DNA of 64,000 bases from Streptomyces sp. NRRL S-244 (GTDB taxonomy: Bacteria; Actinomycetota; Actinomycetes; Streptomycetales; Streptomycetaceae), in NCBI RefSeq assembly GCF_000717915.1, contig NZ_JOCX01000016.1, forward strand, positions 62,001 through 126,000. Reading direction: 5' to 3'. The notes under the pieces were generated by a model that did no database searches, had not been told where the DNA came from, and saw nothing but the letters and a program-made list of their open reading frames with translations. Positions 10,918 through 20,967 of this stretch are shown in pieces. The position numbers and the translations under genes were made by a program. Within the stretch, counting starts at the first letter, position 1; each line of letters begins with the position of its first letter.

Positions 10918-12022
10918 AGCTTCGGCGCAATCTCTTCGGTCCAGATCCGGGTCCGCTCCTCCTGCGACATGTGGCAGGCGGACCAGTGCCGGCTGTCGTC
11001 CTCGGTGAGCTCGGGCCGCTGGGTGCGGGTGATGCCGCCCTTGGGGACGTCGGCGTACGGGCAGCGGGGGTTGAAGGCGCAGCCGCTCGGGATGTTGATG
11101 AGGCTGGGCGGCGAGCCCTTGACCGGGATCAGGCGCTCGGTCTGCTCGCGGTCGATGCGCGGCATGGACCCGAGCAGGCCCCAGGTGTAGGGGTGGCGGG
11201 GTTCGTAGAAGACCTTCTCGGCGGTGCCGCGCTCGACGCACCGGCCGCCGTACATCACGAGGATGTCGTCGGCCATCTCGGCGACCACGCCGAGGTCGTG
11301 CGTGATCATGATGACCGCGGAGCCGAACTCCTTCTGGAGGTCGCGGATCAGGTCGAGGATCTGCGCCTGGACGGTGACGTCGAGGGCGGTGGTCGGCTCG
11401 TCCGCGATGAGCAGTTCGGGGTTGTTGACCAGTGCCATCGCGATCATGGCGCGCTGGCGCATACCGCCGGAGAACTCGTGCGGGTACGCGTCCACGCGCC
11501 GGTGGGGCTCCGGGATGCCGACGCGGTCGAGCATCTCGACCGCCCGGGTGCGGGCGGTCTTCTTGTCGACGCCCTGGTGGGTCCGGTAGGCCTCGATGAT
11601 CTGCTTGCCGACCGAGTAGTACGGGTGCATCGCGGACAGCGGGTCCTGGAAGACCATCGCCATCTTGCGGCCGCGCAGCTTGCGCACGTGGTCGGCGTCG
11701 GCCCGTACGAGGTCCTCGCCGTCGAGCACGACCTCGCCCGAGATGTGCGGGCGGCTGCGGGCGCTGCCGGTGCGGTGCAGGCCCATGATGGCCAGCGAGG
11801 TCACCGACTTGCCGGAGCCGGACTCGCCGACGATCCCGAGCGTCTTGCCGCGCTCCAGGTCGAAGGAGAGCCCGTCGACGGACTTGACCAGGCCGTCGTC
11901 GGTCGGGAAGTGCACCTTGAGGTCGCGCACGGAGAGGAAGGCCGTGCCGGTGGACGGCCCGTCCGTGGGCCCGGCCTGCTCGGGCACGAACGCGGGCCCG
12001 CTGCCGGTGGTGGGGTTCTCGG

Positions 12023-12026
<4 letters not shown>
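10914..12026 (-). CDS. Oligopeptide/dipeptide ABC transporter ATP-binding protein (DppD/OppD type)
   Basis: 370 residues. Walker [10 protein letters not shown] (Ser/Val instead of the usual Ser/Thr after Lys), [13 protein letters not shown], signature [15 protein letters not shown], Walker [14 protein letters not shown]-loop MITHDLG, and the C-terminal family extension with [11 protein letters not shown]. Forms a heterodimeric motor with the downstream ATPase. GTG start at 12026 overlaps the permease stop in GTGA. About 30 residues of Pro/Gly/Thr-rich leader precede the first strand. Confidence 0.92.
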
Positions 12027-13024
<998 letters not shown>

Positions 13025-13045
13025 TGCAGTCGGCCGCCCGGGGCG

Positions 13046-13080
13046 GGCGGCTGCCGCCCCTCGTGGGGACGGCAGCCGCC
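13046..13080 (-). promoter_or_regulatory. Intercistronic hairpin between binding-protein and permease genes
   Basis: An 11-bp perfect stem (13046-13056 with 13070-13080) continues, past one bulged base, into a second 4-bp GC stem with a 4-nt loop. It sits in the 153-nt gap after the substrate-binding protein gene, 22 nt before the DppB-type permease start. It could protect the upstream mRNA end or partly terminate, giving more binding protein than permease; this is the known logic for similar operons, inferred here. Confidence 0.7.
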
Positions 13081-13177
13081 GCGCCTGCGGCCTTCACCTG
13101 CCCTTCGGACTAGCGCATGTGCGGTGAAGGCACTTGCCTGTTGTTACGTGACGACTCGACGGCTCGGGCCGGTCGGT

Positions 13178-14938
13178 TTACTTGGCGGCGATACCGACCG
13201 TGGCGAGGTCGATCTTGCCCATGGAGTCGTTGAAGTAGACGTTCGTCAGACGCGGGTTGTGGTAGACGAAGGCCTTGTCGAAGTTGATGGGAAGGTAGAG
13301 CGCCTTCTCCATGATCTTCTTGTTGATGTCCGTGTAGAACGGGGCGGCGGCTTCCGGAGTCGCGGCGGCGGCGGCCGTCTTGAAGAGCTGGTTGATCTCC
13401 GGGTCGTTGATCATCGTGTAGTTGTTGTTGCCGTTGGGCTGGATGAACGATCCGTCGACGAGCGGCTGGAGGAAGCCCGAGCCGGAGTTGTAGTCGGCGC
13501 CCCAGCCCATCACGATGATGCCGTAGTTCTTCTTCTTCACGTTCTCGGGCGAACCGATCACGGAGGAGGAGAGCTTGCCGTCGTACTGGTCGATGGTGAC
13601 CTTGATGCCGACCTTGGCGAGGGAGGCCTGCAGGGACTCGGCCGTCTTCACCTCGGGGGCGCGGTTGTTGCGCACCGCGATGGTGGTCTCGAACCCGTCC
13701 GGCTTGCCACAGGCCTTGAGGGCCTCCTTGGCCTTGGCCTCCTGCGGCTCGCCCTTGGTCAGGCCGAAGGGGTCGTAGCCCTTGTCGGCACCGGGGATGC
13801 CGGGCGGCAGCATGTTCGCGCCGAGGTCACCGCTGGTCGGGCCGCCGCGGGCGGTCTGCAGGGACTTCGGGTCGGCCGCGTAGATGACGGCCTTGCGGCA
13901 CTCGATGTTGTCGAACGGCGCGACCGTGGTCGGGAAGGCGAAGTAGCGGATGTAACCCGTGAACGGGTTGTCCGCGTTCTGCTTCAGCTTCTCGTCCTTG
14001 AGGACCTTGTTCTTGCCGGCCTGCTGCATGCCCGTGCCGTCGATGGCGAGGTCGATGTCGCCCGACAGCAGACGCGCGTCCATGTCGTCCGGGTTGGTGG
14101 TCACCGTGAAGGAGACCTTGTCCGGCAGACCCTTGCGGATCGTGTCGGTCTTCGGGTCCCAGTTCTCGTTGCGGACGAAGGTCGCGCCCTTGCTCGCGGT
14201 GAAGCTCTCGACCTTGTACGGGCCGGTGGAGACCGGCTTGTTGGTGTACGTGGCGCCCGTGTCCTTGGCCGCCGGGACCGGCGAGGAGGACGGCATGGCC
14301 AGCAGGTAGCTGAAGTCGGAGTTGGCGCTCGCCAGGTTGAAGACGATCGTCTTGTCGTCCGGCGTCTCGACGGACTTCAGACCCATCTTGCCCGGGTCGG
14401 TGTCCTTGTACGGGCCGGGGTACTTCTGGCCCTGGTCGAGGATGTCGATCAGGTAGGTGGGGCCGCCGGACAGCACGTCCTGCGCGAAGACGCGCTCGAT
14501 GCCGTACTTGAAGTCCTTCGAGGTGATCGGCGTACCGTCCTCGAACTTCACGCCGTCCTTGATCTTGAGGGTGTACGTCTTGCCCTCGTTGCTCAGGACC
14601 GGCAGGCCCTCGGCGAGGTCCGGGACGAGCTTGCTGCCGTCCTTGCCCGGCTTGCTGTCGTACGCGAGCAGCTGGCGCACGTAGAGGCGCTGGATGTCCC
14701 ACACGAAGCCGTAGTAGGCACGCGCCGGGTCGAGGTAGTCGACGTCCTGCGGCGACCAGAGCTTGAGCTCCCCGCCCTTGGCGTCCGAGGGGTTCACCAT
14801 GCCGGTGGTGGCGGCGTTGAAGGCGGCGCCGCCCTTGCCCTCGGTCTTCTTGCCGCTGTCACTGCCACCGCACGCGGCGGTCAGGGACAGGGCGGCGATC
14901 ACGGCGGTGATCGCGAATGCCTGCTTTCTGCGGATCAC
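13178..14938 (-). CDS. ABC transporter substrate-binding lipoprotein (peptide/nickel family, SBP_bac_5)
   Basis: 586 residues. Lipobox LTAACGG puts the acylated Cys at residue 23, so the protein is tethered outside the membrane. Typical family features: LYVRQLLAYDS near the N-terminus, LVPDLAEGLPVLSNEGKTYTLKIKDGVKFEDG in parts, a second lobe with YGIIVMGWGADYNSGSGFLQP, and the closing hydrophobic strand region. Likely captures peptides; ligand not determinable. Encoded second in the operon, 41 nt after the DppC-type permease, rather than first as usual. Confidence 0.93.
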   Translation of the reverse strand: MIRRKQAFAITAVIAALSLTAACGGSDSGKKTEGKGGAAFNAATTGMVNPSDAKGGELKLWSPQDVDYLDPARAYYGFVWDIQRLYVRQLLAYDSKPGKDGSKLVPDLAEGLPVLSNEGKTYTLKIKDGVKFEDGTPITSKDFKYGIERVFAQDVLSGGPTYLIDILDQGQKYPGPYKDTDPGKMGLKSVETPDDKTIVFNLASANSDFSYLLAMPSSSPVPAAKDTGATYTNKPVSTGPYKVESFTASKGATFVRNENWDPKTDTIRKGLPDKVSFTVTTNPDDMDARLLSGDIDLAIDGTGMQQAGKNKVLKDEKLKQNADNPFTGYIRYFAFPTTVAPFDNIECRKAVIYAADPKSLQTARGGPTSGDLGANMLPPGIPGADKGYDPFGLTKGEPQEAKAKEALKACGKPDGFETTIAVRNNRAPEVKTAESLQASLAKVGIKVTIDQYDGKLSSSVIGSPENVKKKNYGIIVMGWGADYNSGSGFLQPLVDGSFIQPNGNNNYTMINDPEINQLFKTAAAAATPEAAAPFYTDINKKIMEKALYLPINFDKAFVYHNPRLTNVYFNDSMGKIDLATVGIAAK

Positions 14939-14979
14939 GTTGGTCCAACCTCCATTGGTGGGTGAATCGTTGAAGCGGT

Positions 14980-15972
14980 TCAGCTGCCCTTGGGGTCGAG
15001 TGCGTCGCGCAGCCCGTCCCCGAAGAGGTTGAACGCCAGGACGGTGATGAAGATCGTGATACCGGGGACCACCATGTACGCGGGGTCGTCCTGGTAGATG
15101 GGGATGGCGTCGGACAGCATCTTTCCCCAGGAGGCGGTGGGCGGCTTGACGCCGGCGCCGAGGAAGCTGAGGGCCGCCTCCGTCAGGATGTTGGTCGGGA
15201 TGAGCAGCGTCGAGTAGACGAGGATCGGCGCGACCAGGTTGGGCAGCAGTTCCTTGATGAGGATGTAGCCGCGCCCGGCGCCGAGGCTGCGTGCGGCCTC
15301 GACGTACTCGCGCTCCCGCAGGGAGATCGTCTGGCCGCGCACGATACGGCCGATGTAGGGCCAGCCGAAGAAGCCGATCACGACGATCAGTACGCCCATC
15401 CGGACGCCCGAACCCGAGAACCCCCAGAGGGAGTTGGGGACGACGGAGACCAGGGCGATGGTGAACAGCAGCTGCGGGAAGGCCAGCAGCAGGTCCATCA
15501 GGCGGCTGATGATGCCGTCGACCCAGCCGCCGATGAACCCGGCGAGCGCGCCGAGCAGGCTGCCTATCGTGACCGAGACGAAGGCCGACAGGAACGCGAC
15601 GACCAGCGAGATGCGGGCGCCGTAGACGATCCGGCTGAACACGTCGCGGCCGTTGGTGGGTTCGACGCCGAGCAGGAAGTCGGAGCTCATGCCGCCGAAG
15701 GAGCCGAGCGGTGTGCCGAGGTCCGGGTCGATCAGGTCCTCGTGGAACTCGTTGGGCGGGTGGCCCAGCAGGCTCACGATCTGCGGTGCGAAGACCGCCA
15801 CCAGGATCAGGAAGATCACGACCACGCCGCCGGTGAGCGCGACCTTGTCGCGCTTGAGCCGCATCCAGGCGATGCGGCCGGGCGAGCGGCCTTCGATGGC
15901 CTTGGCTGGGACGTCGGCTACGGACACGGGTGCGGGTGATTCCGCGCTCGTGTCATGCAGTGGTGCCGTCAT
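14980..15972 (-). CDS. Peptide/nickel ABC transporter permease (DppC type)
   Basis: 330 residues. An N-terminal tail of about 55 residues precedes the first span (ALTGGVVVIFLILVAVFAPQ), then an N-terminal extracytoplasmic loop ending FLLGVEPTNGRDVFSRIVYGARISL, the conserved DppC signature; the EAA loop is REYVEAARSLGAGRGYILIKELLPN in part. The ATG at 15972 with a GAGAGGGG site upstream is preferred over the longer open frame that starts at 16125. First gene of the operon, so the promoter should lie in the 416-nt region upstream. Confidence 0.92.
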   Translation of the reverse strand: MTAPLHDTSAESPAPVSVADVPAKAIEGRSPGRIAWMRLKRDKVALTGGVVVIFLILVAVFAPQIVSLLGHPPNEFHEDLIDPDLGTPLGSFGGMSSDFLLGVEPTNGRDVFSRIVYGARISLVVAFLSAFVSVTIGSLLGALAGFIGGWVDGIISRLMDLLLAFPQLLFTIALVSVVPNSLWGFSGSGVRMGVLIVVIGFFGWPYIGRIVRGQTISLREREYVEAARSLGAGRGYILIKELLPNLVAPILVYSTLLIPTNILTEAALSFLGAGVKPPTASWGKMLSDAIPIYQDDPAYMVVPGITIFITVLAFNLFGDGLRDALDPKGS

Positions 15973-16388
15973 CGTGGTGGGGACCCCTCTCGGCCGACGG
16001 GTTGCCGGCCCATGCCCGCCGCTGTGGCGGCGTTGGTGCGGAGTGGCGCTCGGAGTGCGTGGTGACACGCAGGACGCGTGTGAGGTGCAGGAATTGCGGG
16101 AAGTGCCGTGCAAAGCGACATGCAAAAAATCATTTGCCGAACCGGGCCTTGGAGGACTGACCGGCTCTTGGGTGGGGAGTCTTCATCGGCGCTGCGATCA
16201 GCCGCCAGACCCGCAGATGAATGGATGCGCAACCGTGATGTGAGGGTCGGGTTCCCGTTATCCGGACTTCGCTCTCGCCTGAGCGGATCAAGACCGTCCG
16301 TTCGGTACGCAATCGGACATGGCGCCCAACTCGCGGTAGGAGCATGCCTTTTGGGCCCACAAGGGTGGTGAAATCCGGACAAGCCGAA
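15973..16388. other. Long upstream region of the peptide transporter operon
   Basis: 416 nt without a convincing gene. It contains an A/T-rich patch at 16118-16135 and, read on the minus strand, a GGATAAC-like -10 element at 16257-16263, which would give a leader of roughly 280 nt. No recognised riboswitch. Confidence 0.5.
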
Positions 16389-16418
16389 GGCCGCGGGGAA
16401 CGATCGTTCCCCGCGGCC
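16389..16418 (-). terminator. Terminator: 30-bp perfect palindrome
   Basis: A perfect 30-bp palindrome with no loop bases, starting 26 nt after the stop of the SseB C-terminal-type gene. As RNA it folds into a very stable hairpin; probably factor-independent terminator for the minus-strand genes. The centre CGATCG is symmetric, so a DNA-binding role is also possible. Confidence 0.7.
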
Positions 16419-16444
16419 TCGGTTGGCTGGATACGGCCTCCCGG

Positions 16445-17185
16445 TCAGTAGACCGGAGCCTGGCCCTCCCGGTCGTAGAAGGGGCGCGTCTGGGCGCGCA
16501 GCCACATCGCGACGGGATCGTGCTCGTCCGCCAGCGCCACCGTGCACACCGGCACGCCCTCGGGCACCGCGCCGACCGACTGGCGCATCATCTCCCGTAC
16601 GGATTCCAGCGCGGGTGCGGAGGCGTCGTACAGGTCGAGCCCCACCGCGAGGTACGGCGAGCCCAGCGAGGGCTGGACCCAGGCGCGGCGCAGCGAGCGC
16701 ACGGCGGGGGTGCGGTGCGCGTGCTGGGTCAGCAGCCCGTAGAACTGCGGGAGCTCCAGGGCGGGCTCGGACAGCCGCAGCGGGCCGGCCGGCATCCGGT
16801 CGAGCCCGGTGGCGATGCGGCGCAGGTCGGCCCAGGGGATGCCGAGGCCGCCGCCCTGGACGTGCGGGTTGAGCCACAGGCCCCAGCGGTCCGGGTAGAG
16901 GGCGCGGGAGACGTCCCGGCCGGTGACCACCTCGTAGCCCCGGTTCCAGCCGCTGGCGGCCAGCTCCTGGGGGGAGGTCACGCAGGGCGCGTACCCGAGG
17001 CCCTCGACCTCCATGCCGCCGTACTGGGCGTCCGGGGAGCCCGGCTGCCCCTGCCAGAGCAGCATCCACAGGCGGCCCTCGGCGAGGGCGTGCAGAAGCG
17101 ACTCGTAGCTCTCGAAGCGCCCGGGCGTCACCTGGCGCATCATGTGCTCGACCTGCCCGGCCGCGGCCGTGCCTGACGCACTCAC
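16445..17185 (-). CDS. SseB C-terminal-domain type protein
   Basis: 246 residues. Resembles actinobacterial proteins annotated as enhanced serine sensitivity protein SseB, C-terminal domain type: SYESLLHALAEGRLWMLLWQGQPG near the start, YVTxxELAASGWNRGY-like segment, and a C-terminal half repeating the LYDAS...VREMM and PVAMWLRAQTRPFY pattern. No enzymatic motif or signal peptide seen. E. coli SseB raises serine sensitivity; the mechanism is not established. GTG at 17185. It lies 56 nt downstream of a second SseB-type gene whose last residues (VRPFYLA) resemble its own (TRPFYD), suggesting an ancestral duplication. Confidence 0.68.
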   Translation of the reverse strand: MSASGTAAAGQVEHMMRQVTPGRFESYESLLHALAEGRLWMLLWQGQPGSPDAQYGGMEVEGLGYAPCVTSPQELAASGWNRGYEVVTGRDVSRALYPDRWGLWLNPHVQGGGLGIPWADLRRIATGLDRMPAGPLRLSEPALELPQFYGLLTQHAHRTPAVRSLRRAWVQPSLGSPYLAVGLDLYDASAPALESVREMMRQSVGAVPEGVPVCTVALADEHDPVAMWLRAQTRPFYDREGQAPVY

Positions 17186-17241
17186 CCGGTACCCCTCTTC
17201 GTCCGCCCGTCCACCCGTATCGGCACCCAGCTTAAGCGGCG

Positions 17242-17979
17242 CTACGCGAGGTAGAAGGGCCGTACGCGCTCGGCGATGAAGTCGACCACCGGGTCCTGTA
17301 CGGCGTCGAGGAGGATCAGCTGCACGGGCCAGGGCGGCGCCACGCGGGCCAGGGCCCGGCCGAGGGCGTCCATCGGGGCGTTCCGCATGGCGGGCTCCCA
17401 TCCCAGCAGCCGGACACCGATGTAGAGCTCCGGGGCCCCGCCCTCGACGCTGGCCAGGCAGCGGTGGGCGGCGGCGACCACGCCGGTGGCGCGGAACTCC
17501 TCGGCGGCGGCGGCCAGGAAGTCCACCGGGTCCTCCTGCCAGTCGGGCTCGTAGAGCCGGACGCGGCCGCCGGTGGCGGGGCCGTCGAGGGGGCTCCGGC
17601 CGGTGCGGCAGAGCTCCGCGACGGCGGGCGGGGGCAGCGGGACGCCGACGGCGCCCTCGGGGTTGACGGCGATGCCGAGCTGCGGGGGCAGGCCGCGGGC
17701 GAACTCGACGGCGGGGGCCACGGCGAAGTCCATGGTGGGGCCGGCGCAGGCGCGGAACTGGGCCTCGGAGCTGTACACGGGGACGTACGGCGCCCCGTTG
17801 ATCTCCATCGTGGGCAGCGTGAGGCCGCCGGCCGCGTCCGGGCCGCCACCGCCGGGCAGCGGCACCCAGAGCCGGCTGCGGCCGAGCACCTCGACGATCC
17901 GGGCGCCGGCGTCCGCCTGCCCGAGCGCCGCCCCGAGCACCTGCTCCAGCTCGTTGTCCGGCCAGCCGCCGCCCTGCAT
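17242..17979 (-). CDS. SseB family protein
   Basis: 245 residues. N-terminal GGGWPDNELEQVLGAALG and SRLWVPLPG, then MEINGAPYVPVYSS and LPPQLGIAVNPEGAVGVPLPP, the pattern of actinobacterial SseB proteins, with a C-terminal half ending ERVRPFYLA. Soluble, no catalytic motif. The ATG at 17979 is chosen because GGAGG precedes it by 5 nt; a GTG at 18039 in frame lacks such a site. Pairs with the next gene as a two-gene unit ended by the palindrome at 16389. Confidence 0.78.
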   Translation of the reverse strand: MQGGGWPDNELEQVLGAALGQADAGARIVEVLGRSRLWVPLPGGGGPDAAGGLTLPTMEINGAPYVPVYSSEAQFRACAGPTMDFAVAPAVEFARGLPPQLGIAVNPEGAVGVPLPPPAVAELCRTGRSPLDGPATGGRVRLYEPDWQEDPVDFLAAAAEEFRATGVVAAAHRCLASVEGGAPELYIGVRLLGWEPAMRNAPMDALGRALARVAPPWPVQLILLDAVQDPVVDFIAERVRPFYLA

Positions 17980-18109
17980 GTACGCCTCCGCTGTCTCGCC
18001 CCACGCTGTCGGCCCGAGGTTAACGGCTCGGACCGACACCGCTGCCGGGGGCCCCGGCCGGCCGCCGGCGCTCCGGGCCCCTGCGGATCCGGGCCCCTGC
18101 GGACACCCC

Positions 18110-18766
18110 CTACGGCCGCCGGAACGCTATGCGGCTCACGCGGGCCGCCGAGCCGCGGTCCAGCAGCACCGCCGAGGTGCAGCCCGCCGGGAGGCGGCCC
18201 GATTCCGCGTCGCGCAGCAGCCGGGCCACCGCTCCCCGGTGGCGGGCGAAGGCGTAGGCCGACACCCCGCGCCCCCGCGCCGCCTGCCCGGCCAGCGCCT
18301 CCTGCGGGCTGGTGTCCAGCAGCAGCAGGTGCAGCGCCCGGCCCCGGCGCCGCGCGGTCGCGGCCAGCAGGCTGCGGACCCACGTCTGCGTTCCGCAGTC
18401 GTGGACCACCGCCGAGGCTCCGGAGCGCAGGGTGCGCCAGAGCCCCCAGTAGTGGTCGAAGCGGACCAGCGGCCGGTACACCGCGTACGGCAGCGCCCTC
18501 GGCATCCGGCGCTCCCAGCGCTCGCGCACGTCCTGGGAGTCGATGCCCCCGTCCTGCGCGGCCCGCTTGATCAGCGTGCTCTTGCCGCCGCCGGGCAGGC
18601 CGGACACCACGACGATGTCGCCCTCCGTGAAGCCGAGCCACTGCGGTCCGTGCGCGCCCCGGCCGCGCAGGTCGCGGACGGCAGCGCCCTCTGCGGACGT
18701 CCGCGCCGTCGCCGCCGCGTCCACGGATCCCGTCCCGGTCAACGCCAGCACTCCGAATCTCCGCAC
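18110..18766 (-). CDS. P-loop (AAA-type) ATP-binding protein, kinase-like
   Basis: 218 residues. Walker A GLPGGGKST about 50 residues in, IVVVSG strand before it, then a region resembling small-molecule or nucleotide kinases (LLLLDTSPQEALAGQAARGRG with a possible lid arginine, AYAFARHRGAVARLL). Resembles zeta-toxin/adenylylsulfate-kinase-like P-loop proteins common in Streptomyces; substrate unknown. GTG at 18766 is chosen since GGGAGG stands 8-10 nt upstream; earlier in-frame starts up to 18871 have no such site. Confidence 0.72.
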   Translation of the reverse strand: MRRFGVLALTGTGSVDAAATARTSAEGAAVRDLRGRGAHGPQWLGFTEGDIVVVSGLPGGGKSTLIKRAAQDGGIDSQDVRERWERRMPRALPYAVYRPLVRFDHYWGLWRTLRSGASAVVHDCGTQTWVRSLLAATARRRGRALHLLLLDTSPQEALAGQAARGRGVSAYAFARHRGAVARLLRDAESGRLPAGCTSAVLLDRGSAARVSRIAFRRP

Positions 18767-18916
18767 AGTGATCGCCTCCCCCAATCGGGCCCCGCGGGGG
18801 CCCATGCCCACTGAGTGTAAAGAGACGGTAATCCGGCACCCCCGGTTCCGGTCGGCGCATCCCGGCCGCATCCCGGATGCGTCACCGGTCCGTCATCACC
18901 GGTCCGCACTTCTTCC

Positions 18917-18958
18917 GTACCTTCCTCCGTACGTCCCTGCGCACCTTCCTCCGCACGT
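18917..18958. repeat. 18-bp direct repeat, two imperfect copies
   Basis: Copies at 18917-18934 and 18941-18958, 24-bp period, 16 of 18 positions identical, in a pyrimidine-rich stretch between the P-loop gene and the glycine riboswitch. Confidence 0.7.
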
Positions 18959-19041
18959 TCTTTCGGGCCCGCACCCCCGATCCCCCGGACGGCGTGCAAT
19001 GATGTGCGCCATCTGGACCAACTGCATACCGGCCGCTTGAA

Positions 19042-19283
19042 TCCGCGCGGGAGAGTCCCGGCACGCCGTGAGGCGGTGCCCGGGCGCCGAAGGAGCAAGT
19101 ACCTCCCTTGAATCTCTCAGGCCCCGTACCGCGTGGATGAGGCAGATCTGAAAAGCGAGCCGCGCCGCCGTCCCCCGCGACGGCATCCGCGTGCGCTCCA
19201 CCCAAGGTGCAAGTCGACGTTCCCCGGGTCCGACCGGGAACTCTCGGCGAACCTCTCAGGTTCCGATGACAGATGGGGAGGAT
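19042..19283 (+). promoter_or_regulatory. Tandem glycine riboswitch
   Basis: Two glycine aptamers upstream of gcvT. Aptamer 1 (about 19042-19135) has the conserved GGGAGAG, the CGCCGAAGGAGCAA core and GAATCTCTCAGGC. Aptamer 2 (about 19139-19283) has CACCCAAGGTGCAA and ACCTCTCAGG, with a longer P3 region than aptamer 1. The gcvT ATG follows at 19326, and the leader beyond aptamer 2 contains the ribosome-site region, so glycine probably turns on expression of the cleavage-system genes. Confidence 0.92.
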
Positions 19284-19325
19284 CGTCCTCGTCATGTCAT
19301 GCCCTGGGACCCGGGAGCCACACCC

Positions 19326-20441
19326 ATGAGCACTGCCCCCCGCCTGACCGCCCTCGACGCGCTGCACCGTTCGCTCGGTGCGACCATGACCGATTTCGCG
19401 GGCTGGGACATGCCCCTGCGGTACGGCAGTGAGCGCGACGAGCACAACGCCGTCCGGACCAAGGCCGGCCTGTTCGACCTCTCCCACATGGGCGAGATCA
19501 CGCTGACCGGCCCGGAGGCCGTCAAGGCCCTGGACTACGCGCTGGTCGGCAACATCTCCACCGTCGGCGTCGGCCGCGCCCGCTACACGCACATCTGCCA
19601 GGAGGACGGCGGGATCGTCGACGACCTGATCGTCTACCGCCTGGGCGAGACCGAGTACATGGTCGTCGCGAACGCCTCCAACGCCCAGGTCGTCCTGGAC
19701 GCCCTCACCGAGCGCGCCGCCGGCTTCGACACCGAGGTCCGCGACGACCGTGACGCGTACGCGCTGATCGCCGTACAGGGCCCGGAGTCCCCCGGCATCC
19801 TCGCCTCCCTCACCGACGCCGACCTGGACGGGCTGAAGTACTACGCCGGCCTGCCGGGCACGGTCGCGGGCGTGCCCGCGCTGATCGCGCGTACGGGCTA
19901 CACGGGCGAGGACGGCTTCGAGCTGTTCGTCGCCCCCCAGCACGCCGTCGAGCTGTGGCAGGCGCTGACCAAGGCCGGCGAGGGCGTCGGCCTGGTCCCG
20001 GCCGGCCTGTCCTGCCGCGACACGCTGCGCCTGGAGGCGGGCATGCCGCTGTACGGGCACGAGCTGACCACCTCCCTGACCCCGTTCGACGCGGGGCTGG
20101 GCCGGGTCGTGAAGTTCGAGAAGGAGGGCGAGTTCGTGGGCCGCGCCGCCCTGGAGGCCGCCGCCGAGCGCGCCGCGACCAACCCGCCCCGCAAGCTGGT
20201 CGGCCTGATCGCCGAGGGCCGCCGCGTCCCGCGCGCCGGGTTCCCCGTCGTGGCCGACGGCCAGGTCATCGGCGAGGTCACCTCGGGCGCCCCGTCCCCG
20301 ACGCTGGGCAAGCCGATCGCGATGGCTTACGTGGACGCGGCCCACGCCGCGCCCGGCACCTCCGGCGTCGGCGTGGACATTCGCGGTACGCATGAGCCGT
20401 ACGAGGTCGTGGCCCTGCCGTTCTACAAGCGGCAGAAGTAA
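19326..20441 (+). CDS. gcvT: Glycine cleavage system aminomethyltransferase (T protein)
   Basis: 371 residues. Transfers the aminomethyl carbon from lipoyl-H protein to tetrahydrofolate, releasing ammonia. Seen: [34 protein letters not shown] in parts (N-terminal folate-binding barrel), [31 protein letters not shown] and the C-terminal [24 protein letters not shown] at 19326 follows the riboswitch. First gene of the glycine block; the P protein (gcvP) is not in this window. Confidence 0.96.
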   Translation: MSTAPRLTALDALHRSLGATMTDFAGWDMPLRYGSERDEHNAVRTKAGLFDLSHMGEITLTGPEAVKALDYALVGNISTVGVGRARYTHICQEDGGIVDDLIVYRLGETEYMVVANASNAQVVLDALTERAAGFDTEVRDDRDAYALIAVQGPESPGILASLTDADLDGLKYYAGLPGTVAGVPALIARTGYTGEDGFELFVAPQHAVELWQALTKAGEGVGLVPAGLSCRDTLRLEAGMPLYGHELTTSLTPFDAGLGRVVKFEKEGEFVGRAALEAAAERAATNPPRKLVGLIAEGRRVPRAGFPVVADGQVIGEVTSGAPSPTLGKPIAMAYVDAAHAAPGTSGVGVDIRGTHEPYEVVALPFYKRQK

Positions 20442-20566
20442 CTCCCGTACGCCGTACCGGTGCCGCGGCGGTCCCGTACGGGCGCCGTCCCCGGGTCCGT
20501 ACCGGCCGTCTCAGTACGCAAGACCACTGTTCGTTCGCACTCCCCCGCATCCAGGAGAATCAGGTC

Positions 20567-20950
20567 ATGAGCAACCCCCAGCAGCTGCGTTACAGCAAGG
20601 AGCACGAGTGGCTGTCGGACGCCGAGAGCGGCGTCGCGACGGTCGGCATCACGGAGTTCGCGGCCAACGCGCTCGGTGACGTCGTCTACGCCCAGCTCCC
20701 CGCCGTCGGCGACACGGTGACCGCGGGCGAGACCTGCGGTGAGCTGGAGTCGACCAAGTCCGTCAGCGACCTGTACTCGCCCGTCACCGGTGAGGTCGTC
20801 GAGGCCAACCAGGACGTCGTGGACGACCCGGCGCTCGTGAACACCGCCCCGTTCGAGGGCGGCTGGCTGTTCAAGGTGCGCATCGCGGAGGAGCCGGCCG
20901 ACCTGCTCTCCGCCGAGGAGTACGCCGCGCTCACCCACTCCGACAACTGA
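20567..20950 (+). CDS. gcvH: Glycine cleavage system lipoyl carrier (H protein)
   Basis: 127 residues. Carries the lipoyl arm between P, T and L proteins. The lipoylated lysine is in [17 protein letters not shown], near residue 64; the N-terminal HEWLSD and [12 protein letters not shown] are typical. ATG at 20567 with AGGAG upstream. 125 nt after gcvT, 17 nt before glyA. Confidence 0.96.
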   Translation: MSNPQQLRYSKEHEWLSDAESGVATVGITEFAANALGDVVYAQLPAVGDTVTAGETCGELESTKSVSDLYSPVTGEVVEANQDVVDDPALVNTAPFEGGWLFKVRIAEEPADLLSAEEYAALTHSDN

Positions 20951-20967
20951 CACCCCAGGGGTTCCTG

